NCBI GenBank assembly: GCA_902557235.1
Contig: CACDZR010000002.1
Location: 1-64,000 of the forward strand
DNA from: an uncultured Pelagibacteraceae bacterium
GTDB taxonomy: Bacteria; Pseudomonadota; Alphaproteobacteria; Pelagibacterales; Pelagibacteraceae
DNA: 64,000 nt
Direction of reading: 5' to 3'
This document shows positions 17,363 to 29,421 of the stretch, piece by piece. The notes beneath the pieces were generated by a model. That model did no database searches and was not told the origin of the DNA. It saw nothing but the letters and a program-made list of their open reading frames with translations. The position numbers were made by a program, and so were the translations under genes. How positions within the stretch are numbered: position 1 is the stretch's first letter; each line of letters begins with the position of its first letter.

Positions 17363-17878
17363 ATGAATAATAAGATAGATCAGATTCCAGAAGAGTTTAA
17401 ACAACTTGCTGAAGATTTTAGTAAGAATGGATTTATTACTACTTCATTAGATAATCTAATAAATTGGTCAAGGTCAGGATCATTACACTGGATGACCTTT
17501 GGTCTTGCTTGTTGTGCAGTTGAAATGATGCAAACTGCCATGCCAAGATATGATTTAGAAAGATTTGGTGCTGCACCTCGTGGATCACCAAGACAATCTG
17601 ATGTAATGATTGTTGCTGGTACTTTAACTAACAAAATGGCACCAGCTCTAAGAAAAGTTTACGATCAAATGCCTGAGCCAAGATATGTTATATCGATGGG
17701 TAGTTGTGCTAATGGTGGCGGTTACTATCACTACTCTTATTCAGTAGTAAGGGGTTGTGATCGTATAGTACCAGTTGATATTTATGTTCCTGGATGTCCT
17801 CCATCTGCAGAAGCTTTATTATATGGAATAATGCAATTACAAAAAAAAATAAGAAATAAAGGATCTATTAGTAGATAA
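17363..17878 (+). CDS. nuoB: NADH-quinone oxidoreductase subunit B
   Basis: NuoB carries iron-sulfur cluster N2, the last electron carrier before quinone. The 171-residue protein shows the cluster cysteines in [11 protein letters not shown], in [11 protein letters not shown] and in [11 protein letters not shown], the standard set including the adjacent Cys pair. Length is typical. It lies between nuoA and nuoC, with one base before the nuoC start, so translation is probably coupled. Nothing unusual is seen. Confidence 0.98.
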   Translation: MNNKIDQIPEEFKQLAEDFSKNGFITTSLDNLINWSRSGSLHWMTFGLACCAVEMMQTAMPRYDLERFGAAPRGSPRQSDVMIVAGTLTNKMAPALRKVYDQMPEPRYVISMGSCANGGGYYHYSYSVVRGCDRIVPVDIYVPGCPPSAEALLYGIMQLQKKIRNKGSISR

Positions 17879-17879
17879 C

Positions 17880-18485
17880 ATGAATAACTTAATTGATTTA
17901 GAAAAAAAAATTAATTCAGAGCTTGGTACCAAAATTAATAGTTCTGAAATAAAACATAATCAAATTTATCTTGGGATAGATAGTGAAGATTTAATTGACG
18001 TAGTTCTATTTGTAAAAACTAATAAAGATACAAAATTTAGACAACTTATAGATATTACAGTTGTTGATTATCCTGAAAGATCCAAAAGATTTAAAATTGT
18101 ATATTTATTTCTTAGTCATGAGTTTAATCAAAGAATGATCTTAAGTTATGACATAAGTGAAAATGAAGTTATTTCATCATTAACTTCAATTTTCCCATCA
18201 GCTAATTGGATGGAAAGAGAAGTTTTTGATATGTATGGAGTGAGTTTCAAAGATCATCCTGACCTTAGAAGAATTTTGACAGATTACGGTTTTGAGGGTC
18301 ATCCATTAAGAAAAGATTTTCCTTTAACTGGTCATACTGAAGTTAGGTACAGCGAAGATCAGAAAAAAGTAGTTAACGAACCAGTGAAACTAGAACAAAA
18401 TTATAGAAACTTTGATTATGAAAGTCCTTGGGAGGGAACAAAATACATTAAAGAATTAACAGACAGTAATGACAAAAAAAATTAA
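17880..18485 (+). CDS. nuoC: NADH-quinone oxidoreductase subunit C
   Basis: NuoC is a peripheral-arm subunit with no cofactor that packs against NuoD. The 201-residue protein contains the 30-kDa-subunit signature around residues 103-140 ([20 protein letters not shown] and then [20 protein letters not shown]). It is a separate gene, not a nuoCD fusion as in E. coli, which agrees with alphaproteobacterial complex I. Its 3' end overlaps nuoD by 17 bp. Confidence 0.97.
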   Translation: MNNLIDLEKKINSELGTKINSSEIKHNQIYLGIDSEDLIDVVLFVKTNKDTKFRQLIDITVVDYPERSKRFKIVYLFLSHEFNQRMILSYDISENEVISSLTSIFPSANWMEREVFDMYGVSFKDHPDLRRILTDYGFEGHPLRKDFPLTGHTEVRYSEDQKKVVNEPVKLEQNYRNFDYESPWEGTKYIKELTDSNDKKN

Positions 18486-19644
18486 AAACCTAAATTTAAA
18501 TTTTGGACCTCAACACCCAGCAGCACACGGTGTTCTTAGACTTATATTAGAATTAGATGGCGAAGTTGTTGAAAAAGCAGATCCACACATTGGCTTACTA
18601 CATCGTGGTACTGAAAAATTAATAGAAAATAAAACTTACATGCAAGCAGTCCCATATTTTGATCGACTAGATTATGTAGCACCGATGAACCAGGAACATG
18701 CTTTCGCATTAGCTGTTGAAAAAATTTTAGACATTGATGTTCCAATTAGAGCCCAATTTATTAGAGTGATGTTTTGTGAAATTGGAAGAATTTTAAGTCA
18801 TATTTTAAATGTTACAACACAAGCATTAGATGTTGGGGCTTTAACACCATCTTTATGGGGTTTTGAAGAAAGAGAGACTTTAATGACTTTTTATGAAAGA
18901 GCCTCTGGATCAAGATTGCATGCAAATTATTTTAGGGCAGGAGGTGTACATCAAGATTTACCAGCAGGTTTAGAGGCAGATATTGCAAAATTCTGCGAAA
19001 CTTTTCCAAAAATAATTAATGACTTAGAAAACTTACTAACTGATAATAGAATATTCAAACAAAGAAATGTAGACATTGGAGTTGTCACAAAAGAAGACGC
19101 TCTCGATTATTCTTTTAGTGGTGTTATGATCAGAGGTTCTGGTGTTCCATGGGATCTAAGAAAATCACAACCATATGATTGTTATGATCAACTAGAATTT
19201 AAAATTCCTGTAGGAAAAAATGGAGATTGTTACGATAGATATTTATGCAGAATTGAAGAAATGAAAGAGAGCATCAAAATAATTAAACAATGTTTATCAA
19301 AAATGGAAAAAGGTCCAATAAAAACTTTTGATGGAAAAATAACGCCTCCATCAAAAAAAGATATAAAACAATCAATGGAAGCTTTAATACATCACTTTAA
19401 ATTATTTACTGAAGGATATCGTGTACCTAAAGATGAAATTTATACAGCGGTTGAAGCCCCTAAAGGAGAATTTGGAGTTTATTTAATATCAGATGGATCA
19501 AGCAAACCCTATAAATGTAAAATTAGAGCGCCTGGATTTTCACATTTACAATCAATGGATTATTTAATTAAAGGACATATGTTAGCTGATGTTCCTGCGG
19601 TACTTGGTTCTCTTGATATAGTTTTTGGTGAGGTTGATAGATGA
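18469..19644 (+). CDS. nuoD: NADH-quinone oxidoreductase subunit D
   Basis: NuoD (49-kDa subunit) forms most of the quinone-binding cavity with NuoB. The 391-residue protein begins with [17 protein letters not shown], where the conserved His residues line the quinone headgroup site, and includes [14 protein letters not shown] and the Tyr-bearing [11 protein letters not shown] segment. The C-terminus ends DIVFGEVDR as usual. It overlaps nuoC by 17 bp and nuoE by 4 bp (ATGA). Confidence 0.98.
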   Translation: MTKKIKNLNLNFGPQHPAAHGVLRLILELDGEVVEKADPHIGLLHRGTEKLIENKTYMQAVPYFDRLDYVAPMNQEHAFALAVEKILDIDVPIRAQFIRVMFCEIGRILSHILNVTTQALDVGALTPSLWGFEERETLMTFYERASGSRLHANYFRAGGVHQDLPAGLEADIAKFCETFPKIINDLENLLTDNRIFKQRNVDIGVVTKEDALDYSFSGVMIRGSGVPWDLRKSQPYDCYDQLEFKIPVGKNGDCYDRYLCRIEEMKESIKIIKQCLSKMEKGPIKTFDGKITPPSKKDIKQSMEALIHHFKLFTEGYRVPKDEIYTAVEAPKGEFGVYLISDGSSKPYKCKIRAPGFSHLQSMDYLIKGHMLADVPAVLGSLDIVFGEVDR

Positions 19645-20249
19645 GCTTAAAGAGACCAGCCAAAGACCAACCAGAAAACTTTGAATTTAATTCATCTTCT
19701 CTAGAGGCAGCCAATAAGATTATTTCAAAATATCCTAAGGGAAAACAACAAAGTGCAGTCATGGCATTGTTATATATAGCCCAGAAGCAAAATAATAATT
19801 GGATACCTTTAGTTGCAATGAAATATATAGCCAAACTTTTAGATATGCCTTACATAAAAGTTTATGAGGTAGCGACTTTTTATAGTATGTTTAACTTAGC
19901 ACCAGTTGGAAAATATTTCATTCAAGTTTGTACTACAACACCTTGCATGATAAGGGGAGCTGGTAAATTAGTTGAGGCCTGCAAAGAAAAAATATCTGAA
20001 AATGAATCTGAATTATTACCAGGTAAAAATTGTTCATGGATGGAAGTAGAGTGTTTAGGTGCATGTGTCACTGCTCCAATGATGCAAATTAATGATAATT
20101 ATTATGAAGATTTAGACAAAGAAAAAACTTTAGAAATTTTAGATAAAATTTTAAAAGATGAAAAACCTAAACCAGGTTCATATAGAGGACGCATAAACAA
20201 TGAACCAGAAAATGGAAGAAAAACATTAATGGAATTAAAAAATGCTTAA
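19641..20249 (+). CDS. nuoE: NADH-quinone oxidoreductase subunit E
   Basis: NuoE binds the off-path 2Fe-2S cluster N1a next to the flavin. The four ligands are seen in CTTTPC (with MIRGAG following) and CLGAC, in a thioredoxin-like domain around residues 85-150. At 202 residues it is longer than E. coli NuoE (166), with a C-terminal extension containing GSYRGR, common in alphaproteobacterial and mitochondrial forms. It overlaps nuoF by 8 bp. Confidence 0.96.
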   Translation: MSLKRPAKDQPENFEFNSSSLEAANKIISKYPKGKQQSAVMALLYIAQKQNNNWIPLVAMKYIAKLLDMPYIKVYEVATFYSMFNLAPVGKYFIQVCTTTPCMIRGAGKLVEACKEKISENESELLPGKNCSWMEVECLGACVTAPMMQINDNYYEDLDKEKTLEILDKILKDEKPKPGSYRGRINNEPENGRKTLMELKNA

Positions 20250-21570
20250 GGATAAAGATAGAATTTTTAAAAATTTATATAACGATTTGGGTTCAGATTT
20301 AACTTCAGCTCAAAAAAGAGGTGATTGGGTAAATACAAAAGAAATTACTGAAAAAGGTAGAGATTGGATCATAAATGAAATCAAAGACTCTCAATTAAGA
20401 GGAAGAGGAGGGGCAGGTTTTCCTACAGGTCTAAAATGGTCATTTGCACCTAAAGAAGTTGGATCTAGACCTCACTACCTTGTTATTAATGGTGATGAGT
20501 CAGAGCCAGGCACATGTAAAGATAGAGACATCTTAAGGTTTGAACCACACAAACTCATTGAGGGTTGTTTAATAGCTTCATATGCAATTCAAGCACATGT
20601 TTGTTATATTTATATAAGAGGTGAATATTTTGTTGATGGACAAAAGCTTCAAGCTGCAATTGACGAAGCTTATGAAAAAAAATTAATTGGAAAAAATGCA
20701 GCTGGAACTGGATGGGATTTAGATATTTATATACATTATGGTGCAGGAGCTTATATTTGTGGAGAGGAGACAGCATTACTTGAGAGTATTGAAGGTAATA
20801 AAGGTCAACCAAGATTAAAGCCACCTTTTCCAGCATTAATTGGTTTGTATGGATGTCCAACAATAATTAACAATGTTGAGACCATAGCTGTTGTTCCAAC
20901 AATTCTAAGAAGAGGTGGTAAATGGTTTGCTTCTTTGGGTAGAGAAAAAAATACTGGAACTAAAATATTTTGTATTTCTGGAAATGTAAATAATCCATGT
21001 AATGTTGAAGAAGAAATGAACATTCCTTTGAAAGAATTAATAGAAGTTCATGCAGGAGGTGTCATAGGTGGTTGGGATAATTTACAAGCTGTCATACCTG
21101 GTGGGTCCTCAATGCCTCTTATTCCAAAAGAAAAGTGTGAAACACTAACTATGGATTTTGATTCTTTAGTTGCTGAAAAAAGTGGATTGGGTACAGCAGG
21201 AGTGGTCGTGATAAATAAAGATCAAGACATAATCAAATGTATGGCAAGAATTGCAAGATTTTATAAGCATGAAAGCTGTGGTCAATGTACACCATGTAGA
21301 GAAGGTTCAGGGTGGATGTGGAGAATGCTTGAGAGAATGGCAAAAGGAGAGGCCTCAAAAGATGAAATTGAAATGCTAGGCGATGTAACTAAACAAATTG
21401 AAGGTCACACAATATGTGCATTTGGTGAAGGATCATCCTGGCCTGTTCAAGGTTTGTTAAGACATTTTAAAGATGAAATAAAAAAAAGAAATAATTTTGA
21501 TCCAATTGTAAAAGAAACCCAAAATATTCCTTACTTGGTAGATCAACACTTATTAGATAAGAATGCTTAA
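20242..21570 (+). CDS. nuoF: NADH-quinone oxidoreductase subunit F
   Basis: NuoF oxidises NADH: it holds FMN and the 4Fe-4S cluster N3. The glycine-rich NADH/FMN loop is [14 protein letters not shown] (about residues 52-65), the FMN site includes [13 protein letters not shown] and [16 protein letters not shown], and the cluster motif is [12 protein letters not shown] (about 348-359). Length 442 is typical. It overlaps nuoE and nuoG by 8 bp each. Confidence 0.98.
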   Translation: MLKDKDRIFKNLYNDLGSDLTSAQKRGDWVNTKEITEKGRDWIINEIKDSQLRGRGGAGFPTGLKWSFAPKEVGSRPHYLVINGDESEPGTCKDRDILRFEPHKLIEGCLIASYAIQAHVCYIYIRGEYFVDGQKLQAAIDEAYEKKLIGKNAAGTGWDLDIYIHYGAGAYICGEETALLESIEGNKGQPRLKPPFPALIGLYGCPTIINNVETIAVVPTILRRGGKWFASLGREKNTGTKIFCISGNVNNPCNVEEEMNIPLKELIEVHAGGVIGGWDNLQAVIPGGSSMPLIPKEKCETLTMDFDSLVAEKSGLGTAGVVVINKDQDIIKCMARIARFYKHESCGQCTPCREGSGWMWRMLERMAKGEASKDEIEMLGDVTKQIEGHTICAFGEGSSWPVQGLLRHFKDEIKKRNNFDPIVKETQNIPYLVDQHLLDKNA

Positions 21571-23596
21571 ATTAAAAGTAAACGATATAGAAGTTGAAGT
21601 CGAGGAGGGTTTGACCGTTCTACAAGCTTGTGAAAAAGCTGGAGTAGAAATTCCAAGATTTTGCTACCATGAAAAATTATCAATTGCTGGAAATTGCAGA
21701 ATGTGTCTTGTAGAGATGGAAAAATCTCCGAAACCTATAGCCTCTTGTGCAATGCCTGCTGCTGAGGGTATGGTTATAAAAACAAATACTCCTAAAATAG
21801 AAAAATCTAGAAAGGGCGTAATGGAATTTTTATTAGCCAATCATCCTTTAGATTGTCCTGTTTGTGACCAAGGTGGTGAATGTGACCTTCAAGATCAGTC
21901 AATGTTTTATGGTATCGATAAATCTAGATTTAAAGAAAATAAAAGAGCAGTTCCTGATAAAAACATGGGTCCACTTATTAAGACCCAAATGACCAGATGT
22001 ATTCATTGTACTAGATGCATTAGATTTGCAACAGAAATCGCTGGTGTGCCTGAACTAGGTGCAATAGGCAGAGGTGAAGATATGCAAATCACAACATACT
22101 TAGAAAAATCAATACAGTCAGAATTATCAGGAAATGTAATAGATCTTTGCCCTGTAGGAGCTCTTACGTCTAAACCTTATGTATTTGAAGCAAGACCTTG
22201 GGAGTTAAAAAAAACAGAGACTATTGATGTAATGGATGCTGTTGGATCAAATATTAGAGTAGATACATATGATTGGGAGGTAAAAAGAGTATTACCAATA
22301 ATCAATGAAGATATAAATGAGGAATGGATATCAGACAAAACAAGATATGCTTGCGACGGTCTATTAAGTCAAAGATTAGATACGCCATATATAAAATATA
22401 ACAATAAATTTGAAAAAGCTTCATGGGACGAAGTTTTTAAAATTATAAAATCAAAAATACAAAATACTAATAAAGATAAAATAGCTGGATTTGTGGGTGA
22501 TCTGATAAATATGGAGGCTAGCTACATATTTAAGGAATTCTTAGAGAGAACTATAGATACAAAAAATTATGAGTCTAGATCATCTAATATGTTTATTGAT
22601 AGCTCTAAAAGAGAAAACTATTTATTCAATTCAACAATTAATGGTATTGAGGAGTCGGATTTAATTCTGTTAATTGGAACTAATCCAAGATTTGAAGCTA
22701 CAATGCTAAATGCACGAATTCGAAAGGCTTATCTTAAAAATAAAGTTAAAATTGTTTCTTTAAATGATTTAGGTGATCTAACCTATCCTTACAAAAGCCT
22801 CGATGGACAAACTCAAACAATTAAAGATATTTTTGAAAATAAAAATGAACTTACAAAAGAAGTTATTGAAGCTCAAAAACCAATGATTATATTTGGAGAG
22901 TCATTTTTAAAATCTAAGTCAGCTAAATTTTTATTTAGTTCCTTTAAAAATTTTCTGTTGAGTAACAATAAATTTACAGACGATTGGAGTCCTATAAACT
23001 TTTTACCTTCCGATGCAGCTACAGTTGGAAGTTTAGATCTCGATATAATTGATAAAAAAAATGAATTAATTGATAATCTGAATGAACACAAATTTGATTT
23101 AGTTTTTTTAATGGGTCAAGATAATTTAAAATTTAATAAAAAAGATGAGTTTATAATATATGTAGGAAGCCATGGTGATAATGGTGCAGAACTTGCAGAT
23201 ATTATATTGCCAGGAGCAGCTTACACAGAGCAATCAGGTCATTACACCAATTTAGAAGGCAAAGTACAAAAAGCTTATAAGGCATCATATCCACCAGGAG
23301 ATGCTAAAGAAGATTGGGAAATTATAAATAATCTTGCTGAATTTATGAATAATAGAAAACTTTTTAATGATAGAGATGAATTAGAGAGCAGTATGTTCAA
23401 CTATATAAATTTAAAAAAAGAAAAACAAGAAAGACCCTCTATCAGTAAATTAGACTTAAGTGATTTTAAGGACGAAATCCTTAAAATAACATACAAGGAC
23501 TATTATTTTTCAAATGTAATTGCACGATCATCAAAAACAATGTTGAATTGTAACAATTCTAAATTAGAAGTTAAACGAACTGGCACTGAAGGGTAA
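21563..23596 (+). CDS. nuoG: NADH-quinone oxidoreductase subunit G
   Basis: NuoG passes electrons from NuoF through several clusters. The N-terminal 2Fe-2S ferredoxin domain has C34, C45, C48 and C62 (in [14 protein letters not shown] and ASCAMP). It is followed by the HxxxCxxC segment [17 protein letters not shown] (His-ligated N5) and [13 protein letters not shown] (N4), then a molybdopterin-oxidoreductase-like C-terminal domain that lacks catalytic function in complex I. The 677-residue length matches the shorter alphaproteobacterial/mitochondrial form rather than the ~900-residue E. coli form. Confidence 0.97.
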   Translation: MLKLKVNDIEVEVEEGLTVLQACEKAGVEIPRFCYHEKLSIAGNCRMCLVEMEKSPKPIASCAMPAAEGMVIKTNTPKIEKSRKGVMEFLLANHPLDCPVCDQGGECDLQDQSMFYGIDKSRFKENKRAVPDKNMGPLIKTQMTRCIHCTRCIRFATEIAGVPELGAIGRGEDMQITTYLEKSIQSELSGNVIDLCPVGALTSKPYVFEARPWELKKTETIDVMDAVGSNIRVDTYDWEVKRVLPIINEDINEEWISDKTRYACDGLLSQRLDTPYIKYNNKFEKASWDEVFKIIKSKIQNTNKDKIAGFVGDLINMEASYIFKEFLERTIDTKNYESRSSNMFIDSSKRENYLFNSTINGIEESDLILLIGTNPRFEATMLNARIRKAYLKNKVKIVSLNDLGDLTYPYKSLDGQTQTIKDIFENKNELTKEVIEAQKPMIIFGESFLKSKSAKFLFSSFKNFLLSNNKFTDDWSPINFLPSDAATVGSLDLDIIDKKNELIDNLNEHKFDLVFLMGQDNLKFNKKDEFIIYVGSHGDNGAELADIILPGAAYTEQSGHYTNLEGKVQKAYKASYPPGDAKEDWEIINNLAEFMNNRKLFNDRDELESSMFNYINLKKEKQERPSISKLDLSDFKDEILKITYKDYYFSNVIARSSKTMLNCNNSKLEVKRTGTEG

Positions 23597-23599
23597 ATA

Positions 23600-24598
23600 A
23601 TGGAATATGTAAATTTAGTTTTTGAAGAAGTCTACAAAATCCTTTTTCTTCTTGTCCCAGTTTTAGTCTCAGTTGCCATGATTGTTTGGTTAGATAGAAG
23701 AGTTTGGGCTTTTGTTCAAAAAAGACAGGGTCCTAATGTTGTTGGTCCTTTTGGTTTGTTACAATCATTAGCTGATGCATTAAAATATATTTTTAAAGAA
23801 ATCATAATTCCAGCAAGTTCTAATAAAGTTATTTTTATTTTAGCCCCTATCATTACAATGACTTTAGCTTTAATAGCATGGGCAGTCATACCTTTTGGAG
23901 AAGATCAAGTTTTAGCTAATATAAATGTTGGGATTCTATATATTTTTGCTGTCTCATCTCTTGGTGTTTATGGAATTATAATGGGAGGCTGGGCTTCCAA
24001 TTCTAAATATCCTTTTTTAGGTTCAATAAGATCCGCTGCGCAAATGGTTTCTTATGAGGTCTCAATTGGCATAATCATTATTAATGTTCTTTTATGTGTA
24101 GGATCATTAAATTTAAGTGATATCGTTTTAGCTCAACAAAACATTTGGTTCATAATTCCGTTATTTCCAATGTTTGTAATATTTTTTATATCCGCTTTAG
24201 CAGAAACAAATCGACCGCCTTTTGATTTACCTGAGGCAGAGGCAGAATTAGTTGCTGGGTATCAAACTGAATATTCTGGTATGATGTATGCAATGTTCTG
24301 GTTAGGTGAATACGCAAATATTTTATTAATGTGTGCTTTAGGATCGATTTTATTTCTAGGAGGCTGGCTTTCGCCTATTGATTTATATCCGTTTAATTTG
24401 ATTCCGGGGGCTATTTGGTTAATTTTAAAGATATTACTTTTATTTATTTTATTTGCATTAGTTAAAGCAGTTGTGCCAAGATACAGATATGATCAATTAA
24501 TGAGATTGGGTTGGAAAATATTTCTTCCCTTGTCTCTAATTTATGTTGTTTTAACCGCGAGTTATTTATTTTATTTTAACCTTTTACCTACAATCTAG
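23600..24598 (+). CDS. nuoH: NADH-quinone oxidoreductase subunit H
   Basis: NuoH is the membrane subunit that joins the hydrophilic arm and lines the quinone tunnel. The 332-residue protein has about eight helices and the signature loops [18 protein letters not shown] (about 33-50) and [19 protein letters not shown] (about 197-215), with acidic residues implicated in coupling. It begins 3 bp after nuoG and its stop directly precedes nuoI. Confidence 0.98.
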   Translation: MEYVNLVFEEVYKILFLLVPVLVSVAMIVWLDRRVWAFVQKRQGPNVVGPFGLLQSLADALKYIFKEIIIPASSNKVIFILAPIITMTLALIAWAVIPFGEDQVLANINVGILYIFAVSSLGVYGIIMGGWASNSKYPFLGSIRSAAQMVSYEVSIGIIIINVLLCVGSLNLSDIVLAQQNIWFIIPLFPMFVIFFISALAETNRPPFDLPEAEAELVAGYQTEYSGMMYAMFWLGEYANILLMCALGSILFLGGWLSPIDLYPFNLIPGAIWLILKILLLFILFALVKAVVPRYRYDQLMRLGWKIFLPLSLIYVVLTASYLFYFNLLPTI

Positions 24599-25084
24599 AT
24601 GAAAATAACAAGATTTTTTAAAACAATATTTATGGTTGATTTTATAACTGGGTTATTAATCGCCTTAAGAGAAATGTTTAAAACAAAAAAAACAATTAAT
24701 TATCCTTTTGAGAAAGGAAAAATTAGCCCAAGATTTAGAGGAGAGCATGCACTTAGAAGATATCCAAATGGTGAAGAACGATGTATCGCATGCAAACTAT
24801 GTGAAGCTGTATGTCCAGCGCAAGCAATTACGATTGAGTCAGCCGAAAGATCTGATGGAAGTAGAAAAACTACTCGTTACGATATAGATATGATGAAATG
24901 TATTTATTGTGGTCTATGTGAGGAGTCATGCCCTGTAGATGCAATAGTTCAAGGTCCAAATTTTGAGTTTTCTACAGAAACAAGAGAAGAACTTTATTAC
25001 ACTAAAGAAAAATTATTAGACAATGGAGATAGATGGGAAAATGTTTTAGCGGCAAATATTAAATCAGATAATCCTTATAGATAA
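24599..25084 (+). CDS. nuoI: NADH-quinone oxidoreductase subunit I
   Basis: NuoI holds the two 4Fe-4S clusters N6a and N6b that lead to N2. The two classical motifs are [16 protein letters not shown] (about residues 60-75) and [16 protein letters not shown] (about 99-114). An amphipathic N-terminal helix should attach it to the membrane arm. Length 161 is typical. It abuts nuoH without a gap and is followed after 4 bp by nuoJ. Confidence 0.98.
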   Translation: MKITRFFKTIFMVDFITGLLIALREMFKTKKTINYPFEKGKISPRFRGEHALRRYPNGEERCIACKLCEAVCPAQAITIESAERSDGSRKTTRYDIDMMKCIYCGLCEESCPVDAIVQGPNFEFSTETREELYYTKEKLLDNGDRWENVLAANIKSDNPYR

Positions 25085-25088
25085 ATTT

Positions 25089-25721
25089 ATGATAGCTCAT
25101 GCGGTATTTTTTTATGTATTTTCAATTATTGCAGTCATTTCAGCTATCATGGTCACTGTCTCAAAAAATACCGTACACTCAGTTTTTTTTTTAATATTAG
25201 ATTTTATTAGCATTTCATGTCTTTTTATAATGATTGGAGCAGAGTTTTTAGGAATGATAATGTTAATAGTATATGTTGGTGCTGTAGCCGTTTTATTCTT
25301 ATTTGTTGTAATGATGTTAAATGTTGCTCAACAAAAAAATCAATGGTTCTATTCTGAAGCAACTTCTGGCCATATTCCAATCGGCTTAATTATAAGCACA
25401 ATTATTTTTTTTGAATTAATCATTGTTGTAGGTGGTTGGAAATATAAACCTGAATTGTTAAACCCAAATACTACAAAAATTTCTAATGAAATAAGTAATA
25501 CACACTCCTTAGGCCAAGTTCTGTATACAGATTATATTCATGTTTTTCAAATTAGCGGAATGATTTTATTAATTGCGATGATTGGTGCAATCGTTCTTAC
25601 TTTTAGACAAAGAGAGGGTGTTAAAACACAAAGTTATTTGAAACAAATTTCTAGAGAGAGATCTGAAGGTATTGAAGTTTTAGAGGTTCCATCAAATAAA
25701 GGAGTTAAGATAGATGACTGA
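25089..25721 (+). CDS. nuoJ: NADH-quinone oxidoreductase subunit J
   Basis: NuoJ is a membrane subunit (five helices) whose third helix undergoes the coupling-linked movement described for complex I. The 210-residue protein shows the conserved [20 protein letters not shown] segment (about 57-76) and a hydrophilic stretch before the last helix. It overlaps nuoK by 8 bp. Assignment rests on position and this segment. Confidence 0.96.
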   Translation: MIAHAVFFYVFSIIAVISAIMVTVSKNTVHSVFFLILDFISISCLFIMIGAEFLGMIMLIVYVGAVAVLFLFVVMMLNVAQQKNQWFYSEATSGHIPIGLIISTIIFFELIIVVGGWKYKPELLNPNTTKISNEISNTHSLGQVLYTDYIHVFQISGMILLIAMIGAIVLTFRQREGVKTQSYLKQISRERSEGIEVLEVPSNKGVKIDD

Positions 25722-26025
25722 AATAGGTTTAGGACATTATCTTACTTTAGGAGCAGTAATTTTCAGTATTGGTGTAATTGGTATCTTTTTAAATAGAAAA
25801 AATATTATTGTGATTTTGATGAGTATTGAACTGATATTGTTAGCTGTAAACATTAACTTAGTATCGTTTTCTATTTATCTTAATGATTTGACTGGTCAAG
25901 TTTTCACATTATTTATTTTAACTGTTGCTGCTGCTGAGGCAGCAATTGGCCTAGCAATAATAGTAGTCTATTACCGAAATGCAGGAACCATACGGGTTGA
26001 AGAAATAGATAAATTAAAAGGATAA
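25714..26025 (+). CDS. nuoK: NADH-quinone oxidoreductase subunit K
   Basis: NuoK is the small MrpC-like subunit of the proton-pumping arm. The 103-residue protein has three helices with a conserved glutamate in the second ([15 protein letters not shown], near residue 38) and a third in the AEAAIGLAI segment (near residue 74), both part of the central proton path. Length is typical. It overlaps nuoJ by 8 bp and precedes nuoL by one base. Confidence 0.97.
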   Translation: MTEIGLGHYLTLGAVIFSIGVIGIFLNRKNIIVILMSIELILLAVNINLVSFSIYLNDLTGQVFTLFILTVAAAEAAIGLAIIVVYYRNAGTIRVEEIDKLKG

Positions 26026-26026
26026 A

Positions 26027-27940
26027 ATGGAAATTTCAATTTTAGCATTACCATTAATTGCTTCAATTATATCAGGATTTTTCGGTAAATTCATAGGGGA
26101 CAGAAATTCAGAGATAGTTACAAGTTTATTAGTATCTATATCAGCTGTCCTTTCAGCAATTGTATTTTATGAAGTAATTTTTAATCAATACGAGGAAAAT
26201 ATCAAAATTGCTACATGGATTAATTCTGGATCATTAGAGGTAAACTGGTCAATGAAGATTGATGCGTTATCATCAGTAATGCTAGTGGTCGTAACTTTTA
26301 TTTCCGCATTGGTTCATATTTACTCAATTGGATACATGTCCCATGACCCTCATAAACCAAGATTTATGGCCTACTTATCGCTATTTACATTTGCTATGTT
26401 AATGTTGGTAACAGCAGATAATTTTATTCAGTTATTTTTTGGTTGGGAGGGGGTTGGTCTTTGCTCGTATTTTTTAATTGGTTTTTGGTTTAAAAAGGAA
26501 ACTGCGAATGCAGCAGCAATCAAAGCATTTGTTGTAAACAGAGTAGGAGATTTTGGTTTTGCTCTTGGTATATTTTTAATTTTTTATTTGTTTGGTACAG
26601 TTAATTACATAGAGGTTTTTGATCAAATCCCAACAGTCGTAGATGAAAAATTAAATTTTTTAGGGATTCAAATTAATGCAATAGATTTAATTTGTATACT
26701 ATTGTTCATTGGCGCTATGGGTAAATCGGCTCAAATTTTTTTACATACTTGGTTACCAGATGCAATGGAAGGTCCAACACCTGTTTCAGCTTTGATTCAT
26801 GCAGCCACTATGGTTACCGCTGGAGTTTTTTTAGTCGTAAGGTGTTCTCCTATATATGAATATTCAGAGTTGGCTTTAAACATAGTTACTATAATTGGTA
26901 TGAGCACTGCTTTTTTTGCAGCCAGTGTAGCTTTAGTTCAAACAGATATAAAAAAAATCATTGCTTATTCCACATGTAGCCAATTAGGTTATATGTTTTT
27001 TGCAGCTGGAGTAGGTGCATATAATGTTGCAATGTTTCATTTATTCACTCATGCATTTTTTAAAGCATTATTATTTTTAGGTTCAGGATCTGTTATTCAT
27101 GCTTTTAAAGATGAACAAAATATAAATAATATGGGAGGTGTATGGAGAAAATTGCCTTACACTTACGCTTTGATGATAATAGGAACTTTAGCATTAACAG
27201 GCTTTCCTTTGCTATCAGGTTTTTATTCTAAAGATGCGATCATAGAATTTGCATATTTAAGTGGCACTACTACAGGATATTACGCAGCTGGAATAGGAAT
27301 ATTAACAGCTTTTTTAACCTCAATTTATTCTTGGAGGCTGATGTTTAAAACTTTTCACGGACAATATAACAACAAGCAAATTAAAATTGAGGAGACACAT
27401 GAGTCACCACTAATTATGTTAATACCTTTGATAATATTATCTGTCGGAGCAATTTTTGCTGGATTTATTTTTAAAGATTTATTTGTAGGTAATGAAGGAA
27501 TTAATAATTTTTGGAATGAGTCAATTTTTTTCTTAGAACCTTTAAGCACTGATCATCCTCCATTGTGGTTTTTAATTTTAACTCCAACGCTTGTAACTTT
27601 ATCAATACCATTTACTTATTATCTATTTGTAAAAAATAAAAATTTTCCAACTCAACTAGTAAATATAAATAAACCATTATATGAATTTTTATTTAATAAA
27701 TGGTATTTCGATGAAATTTACGACATTTTGTTTGTTAAATCTTCGAAAAGATTTGGATTATTTTTGTGGAAATTTTTTGATATTAAAGTTATCGATGGTT
27801 TTGGACCTGATGGAATTTCAGGGTTAATTAAAAAATTTTCTATCAAAGCCAATAAATTTCAAAGTGGTTATATTTATCAATATGCCTTTGTAATGCTTCT
27901 TGGTTTTTCTGCTTTTTTAACCTTTTTAATCGTTAAATAA
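26027..27940 (+). CDS. nuoL: NADH-quinone oxidoreductase subunit L
   Basis: NuoL is the distal antiporter-like proton channel and carries the long lateral helix. The 637-residue protein shows FFGWEGVGLCSYFLIGFWF (about 136-154), HTWLPDAMEGPTPVSALIHA (about 239-258) and DIKKIIAYSTCSQLGYM, the proton-antiporter core motifs. The C-terminal region (about 500-637) fits the lateral helix and final membrane anchor. Its stop overlaps the nuoM start by one base. Confidence 0.98.
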   Translation: MEISILALPLIASIISGFFGKFIGDRNSEIVTSLLVSISAVLSAIVFYEVIFNQYEENIKIATWINSGSLEVNWSMKIDALSSVMLVVVTFISALVHIYSIGYMSHDPHKPRFMAYLSLFTFAMLMLVTADNFIQLFFGWEGVGLCSYFLIGFWFKKETANAAAIKAFVVNRVGDFGFALGIFLIFYLFGTVNYIEVFDQIPTVVDEKLNFLGIQINAIDLICILLFIGAMGKSAQIFLHTWLPDAMEGPTPVSALIHAATMVTAGVFLVVRCSPIYEYSELALNIVTIIGMSTAFFAASVALVQTDIKKIIAYSTCSQLGYMFFAAGVGAYNVAMFHLFTHAFFKALLFLGSGSVIHAFKDEQNINNMGGVWRKLPYTYALMIIGTLALTGFPLLSGFYSKDAIIEFAYLSGTTTGYYAAGIGILTAFLTSIYSWRLMFKTFHGQYNNKQIKIEETHESPLIMLIPLIILSVGAIFAGFIFKDLFVGNEGINNFWNESIFFLEPLSTDHPPLWFLILTPTLVTLSIPFTYYLFVKNKNFPTQLVNINKPLYEFLFNKWYFDEIYDILFVKSSKRFGLFLWKFFDIKVIDGFGPDGISGLIKKFSIKANKFQSGYIYQYAFVMLLGFSAFLTFLIVK

Positions 27941-29421
27941 TGAACTTTCCTATTCTTTCTTCATTAATACTTTTACCTTCAATTGGAGCACTCTTTTTAT
28001 TTTTCACAAGAAGCAAAAGTGAAAATAAAATTACTGTAAAATATGTTGCATTATTTACATCCCTAGTTAACTTTTTTTTATCTATTTATTTGTGGTTTTT
28101 ATTTGATCAAACAACATCTGCATTTCAATTTGTTGAAGAAAGAGTTTGGATTGAAGGTTTAATTAATTATAAAGTAGGAGTTGATGGAATATCAATACTT
28201 TTTATAGTCCTTACAACATTTATTACACCTCTATGTATAATTTCAGTTAATAATTCAGTTACAAAAAGATTAAATGAATTTTTAATAGCTATTCTTGTCA
28301 TGGAAACTTTCATGATAGGAGTTTTTTGTTCTCTAGATCTTGTAGTTTTTTACTTATTTTTTGAGGCTGGATTAATTCCAATGTTTTTAATTATTGGAAT
28401 ATGGGGTGGGGCTAGAAGAGTTTATTCTGCTTTTAAGTTTTTTTTATTCACTCTTTTAGGTTCAGTTCTTATGTTAGTTGCGATAATTTCAATTTACTGG
28501 ATCACTGGCACTACAGATGTTGTTCAACTTTATGAGCTAGGTATAGACGCAAAATATCAAAATTTATTGTGGCTAGCTTTTTTTAGCTCATTTGCTGTAA
28601 AAACTCCAATGTGGCCAGTTCATACCTGGCTTCCAGATGCACACGTTGAAGCTCCAACGGCAGGATCGGTTTTACTAGCAGCAATTCTACTTAAAATGGC
28701 AGGATATGGATTTATAAGATTTTCTTTAGGACTTTTCCCATCTGCCTCAGAGGTGTTTACTCCTTTAATTTATGCATTAAGTGTTATAGCAATCATTTTC
28801 ACTTCTTTAATTGCTTTAATGCAAGAGGATATGAAAAAATTAATTGCATATTCCTCAGTAGCTCATATGGGATTTGTTACTTTAGGAATTTTTACAATTC
28901 AACAACAGGGAATTGAAGGAAGTATTATTCAAATGATTAGCCATGGTCTAGTATCTGCTGCGTTATTTTTATGTGTTGGTGTAGTTTATGATCGAATGCA
29001 TTCAAGATTAATTAATACTTATGGAGGCATTGTAACTATCATACCTAAATATGCAGTTTTATTTATGGTATTTACTTTAGCTGCATTAGGATTACCTGGT
29101 ACAAGTGGTTTTGTTGGTGAGTTTTTAATTCTTATGGCTGCATTCAAAGATAATTTTTTAGTAGCAGTATTAGCTAGTTTAGGAGTTATTATCGGAGCAG
29201 CATATATGCTTTGGTTATATAAAAGAGTTATCTTTGGAAAGTTAATTAACTCTGAATTAAAAAAAATGATTGATTTAAATAAATCAGAGGCATTCACTCT
29301 TACTTGTTTAGCTATTCCAACTTTATACTTTGGTTTTTTTCCAGAGCCATTAATAAACACTATTGAAGTTTCAATAAGTGATTTAATCAATACATATAAC
29401 TATAGTGTAGCAAGTAAATGA
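27940..29421 (+). CDS. nuoM: NADH-quinone oxidoreductase subunit M
   Basis: NuoM is the second antiporter-like subunit. The 493-residue protein contains YLFFEAGLIPMFLIIGIWG (with the conserved Glu near residue 143), the HTWLPDAHVEAPTAGSVLLA segment near residues 228-247 and DMKKLIAYSSVAHMG. Length and helices are typical. It overlaps nuoL by one base and nuoN by four (ATGA). Confidence 0.98.
   Translation: MNFPILSSLILLPSIGALFLFFTRSKSENKITVKYVALFTSLVNFFLSIYLWFLFDQTTSAFQFVEERVWIEGLINYKVGVDGISILFIVLTTFITPLCIISVNNSVTKRLNEFLIAILVMETFMIGVFCSLDLVVFYLFFEAGLIPMFLIIGIWGGARRVYSAFKFFLFTLLGSVLMLVAIISIYWITGTTDVVQLYELGIDAKYQNLLWLAFFSSFAVKTPMWPVHTWLPDAHVEAPTAGSVLLAAILLKMAGYGFIRFSLGLFPSASEVFTPLIYALSVIAIIFTSLIALMQEDMKKLIAYSSVAHMGFVTLGIFTIQQQGIEGSIIQMISHGLVSAALFLCVGVVYDRMHSRLINTYGGIVTIIPKYAVLFMVFTLAALGLPGTSGFVGEFLILMAAFKDNFLVAVLASLGVIIGAAYMLWLYKRVIFGKLINSELKKMIDLNKSEAFTLTCLAIPTLYFGFFPEPLINTIEVSISDLINTYNYSVASK

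Noticed and set aside
29019-29390. Antisense open frame of 123 codons within nuoM
   Set aside because: Explained by the codon pattern of the membrane protein on the other strand.
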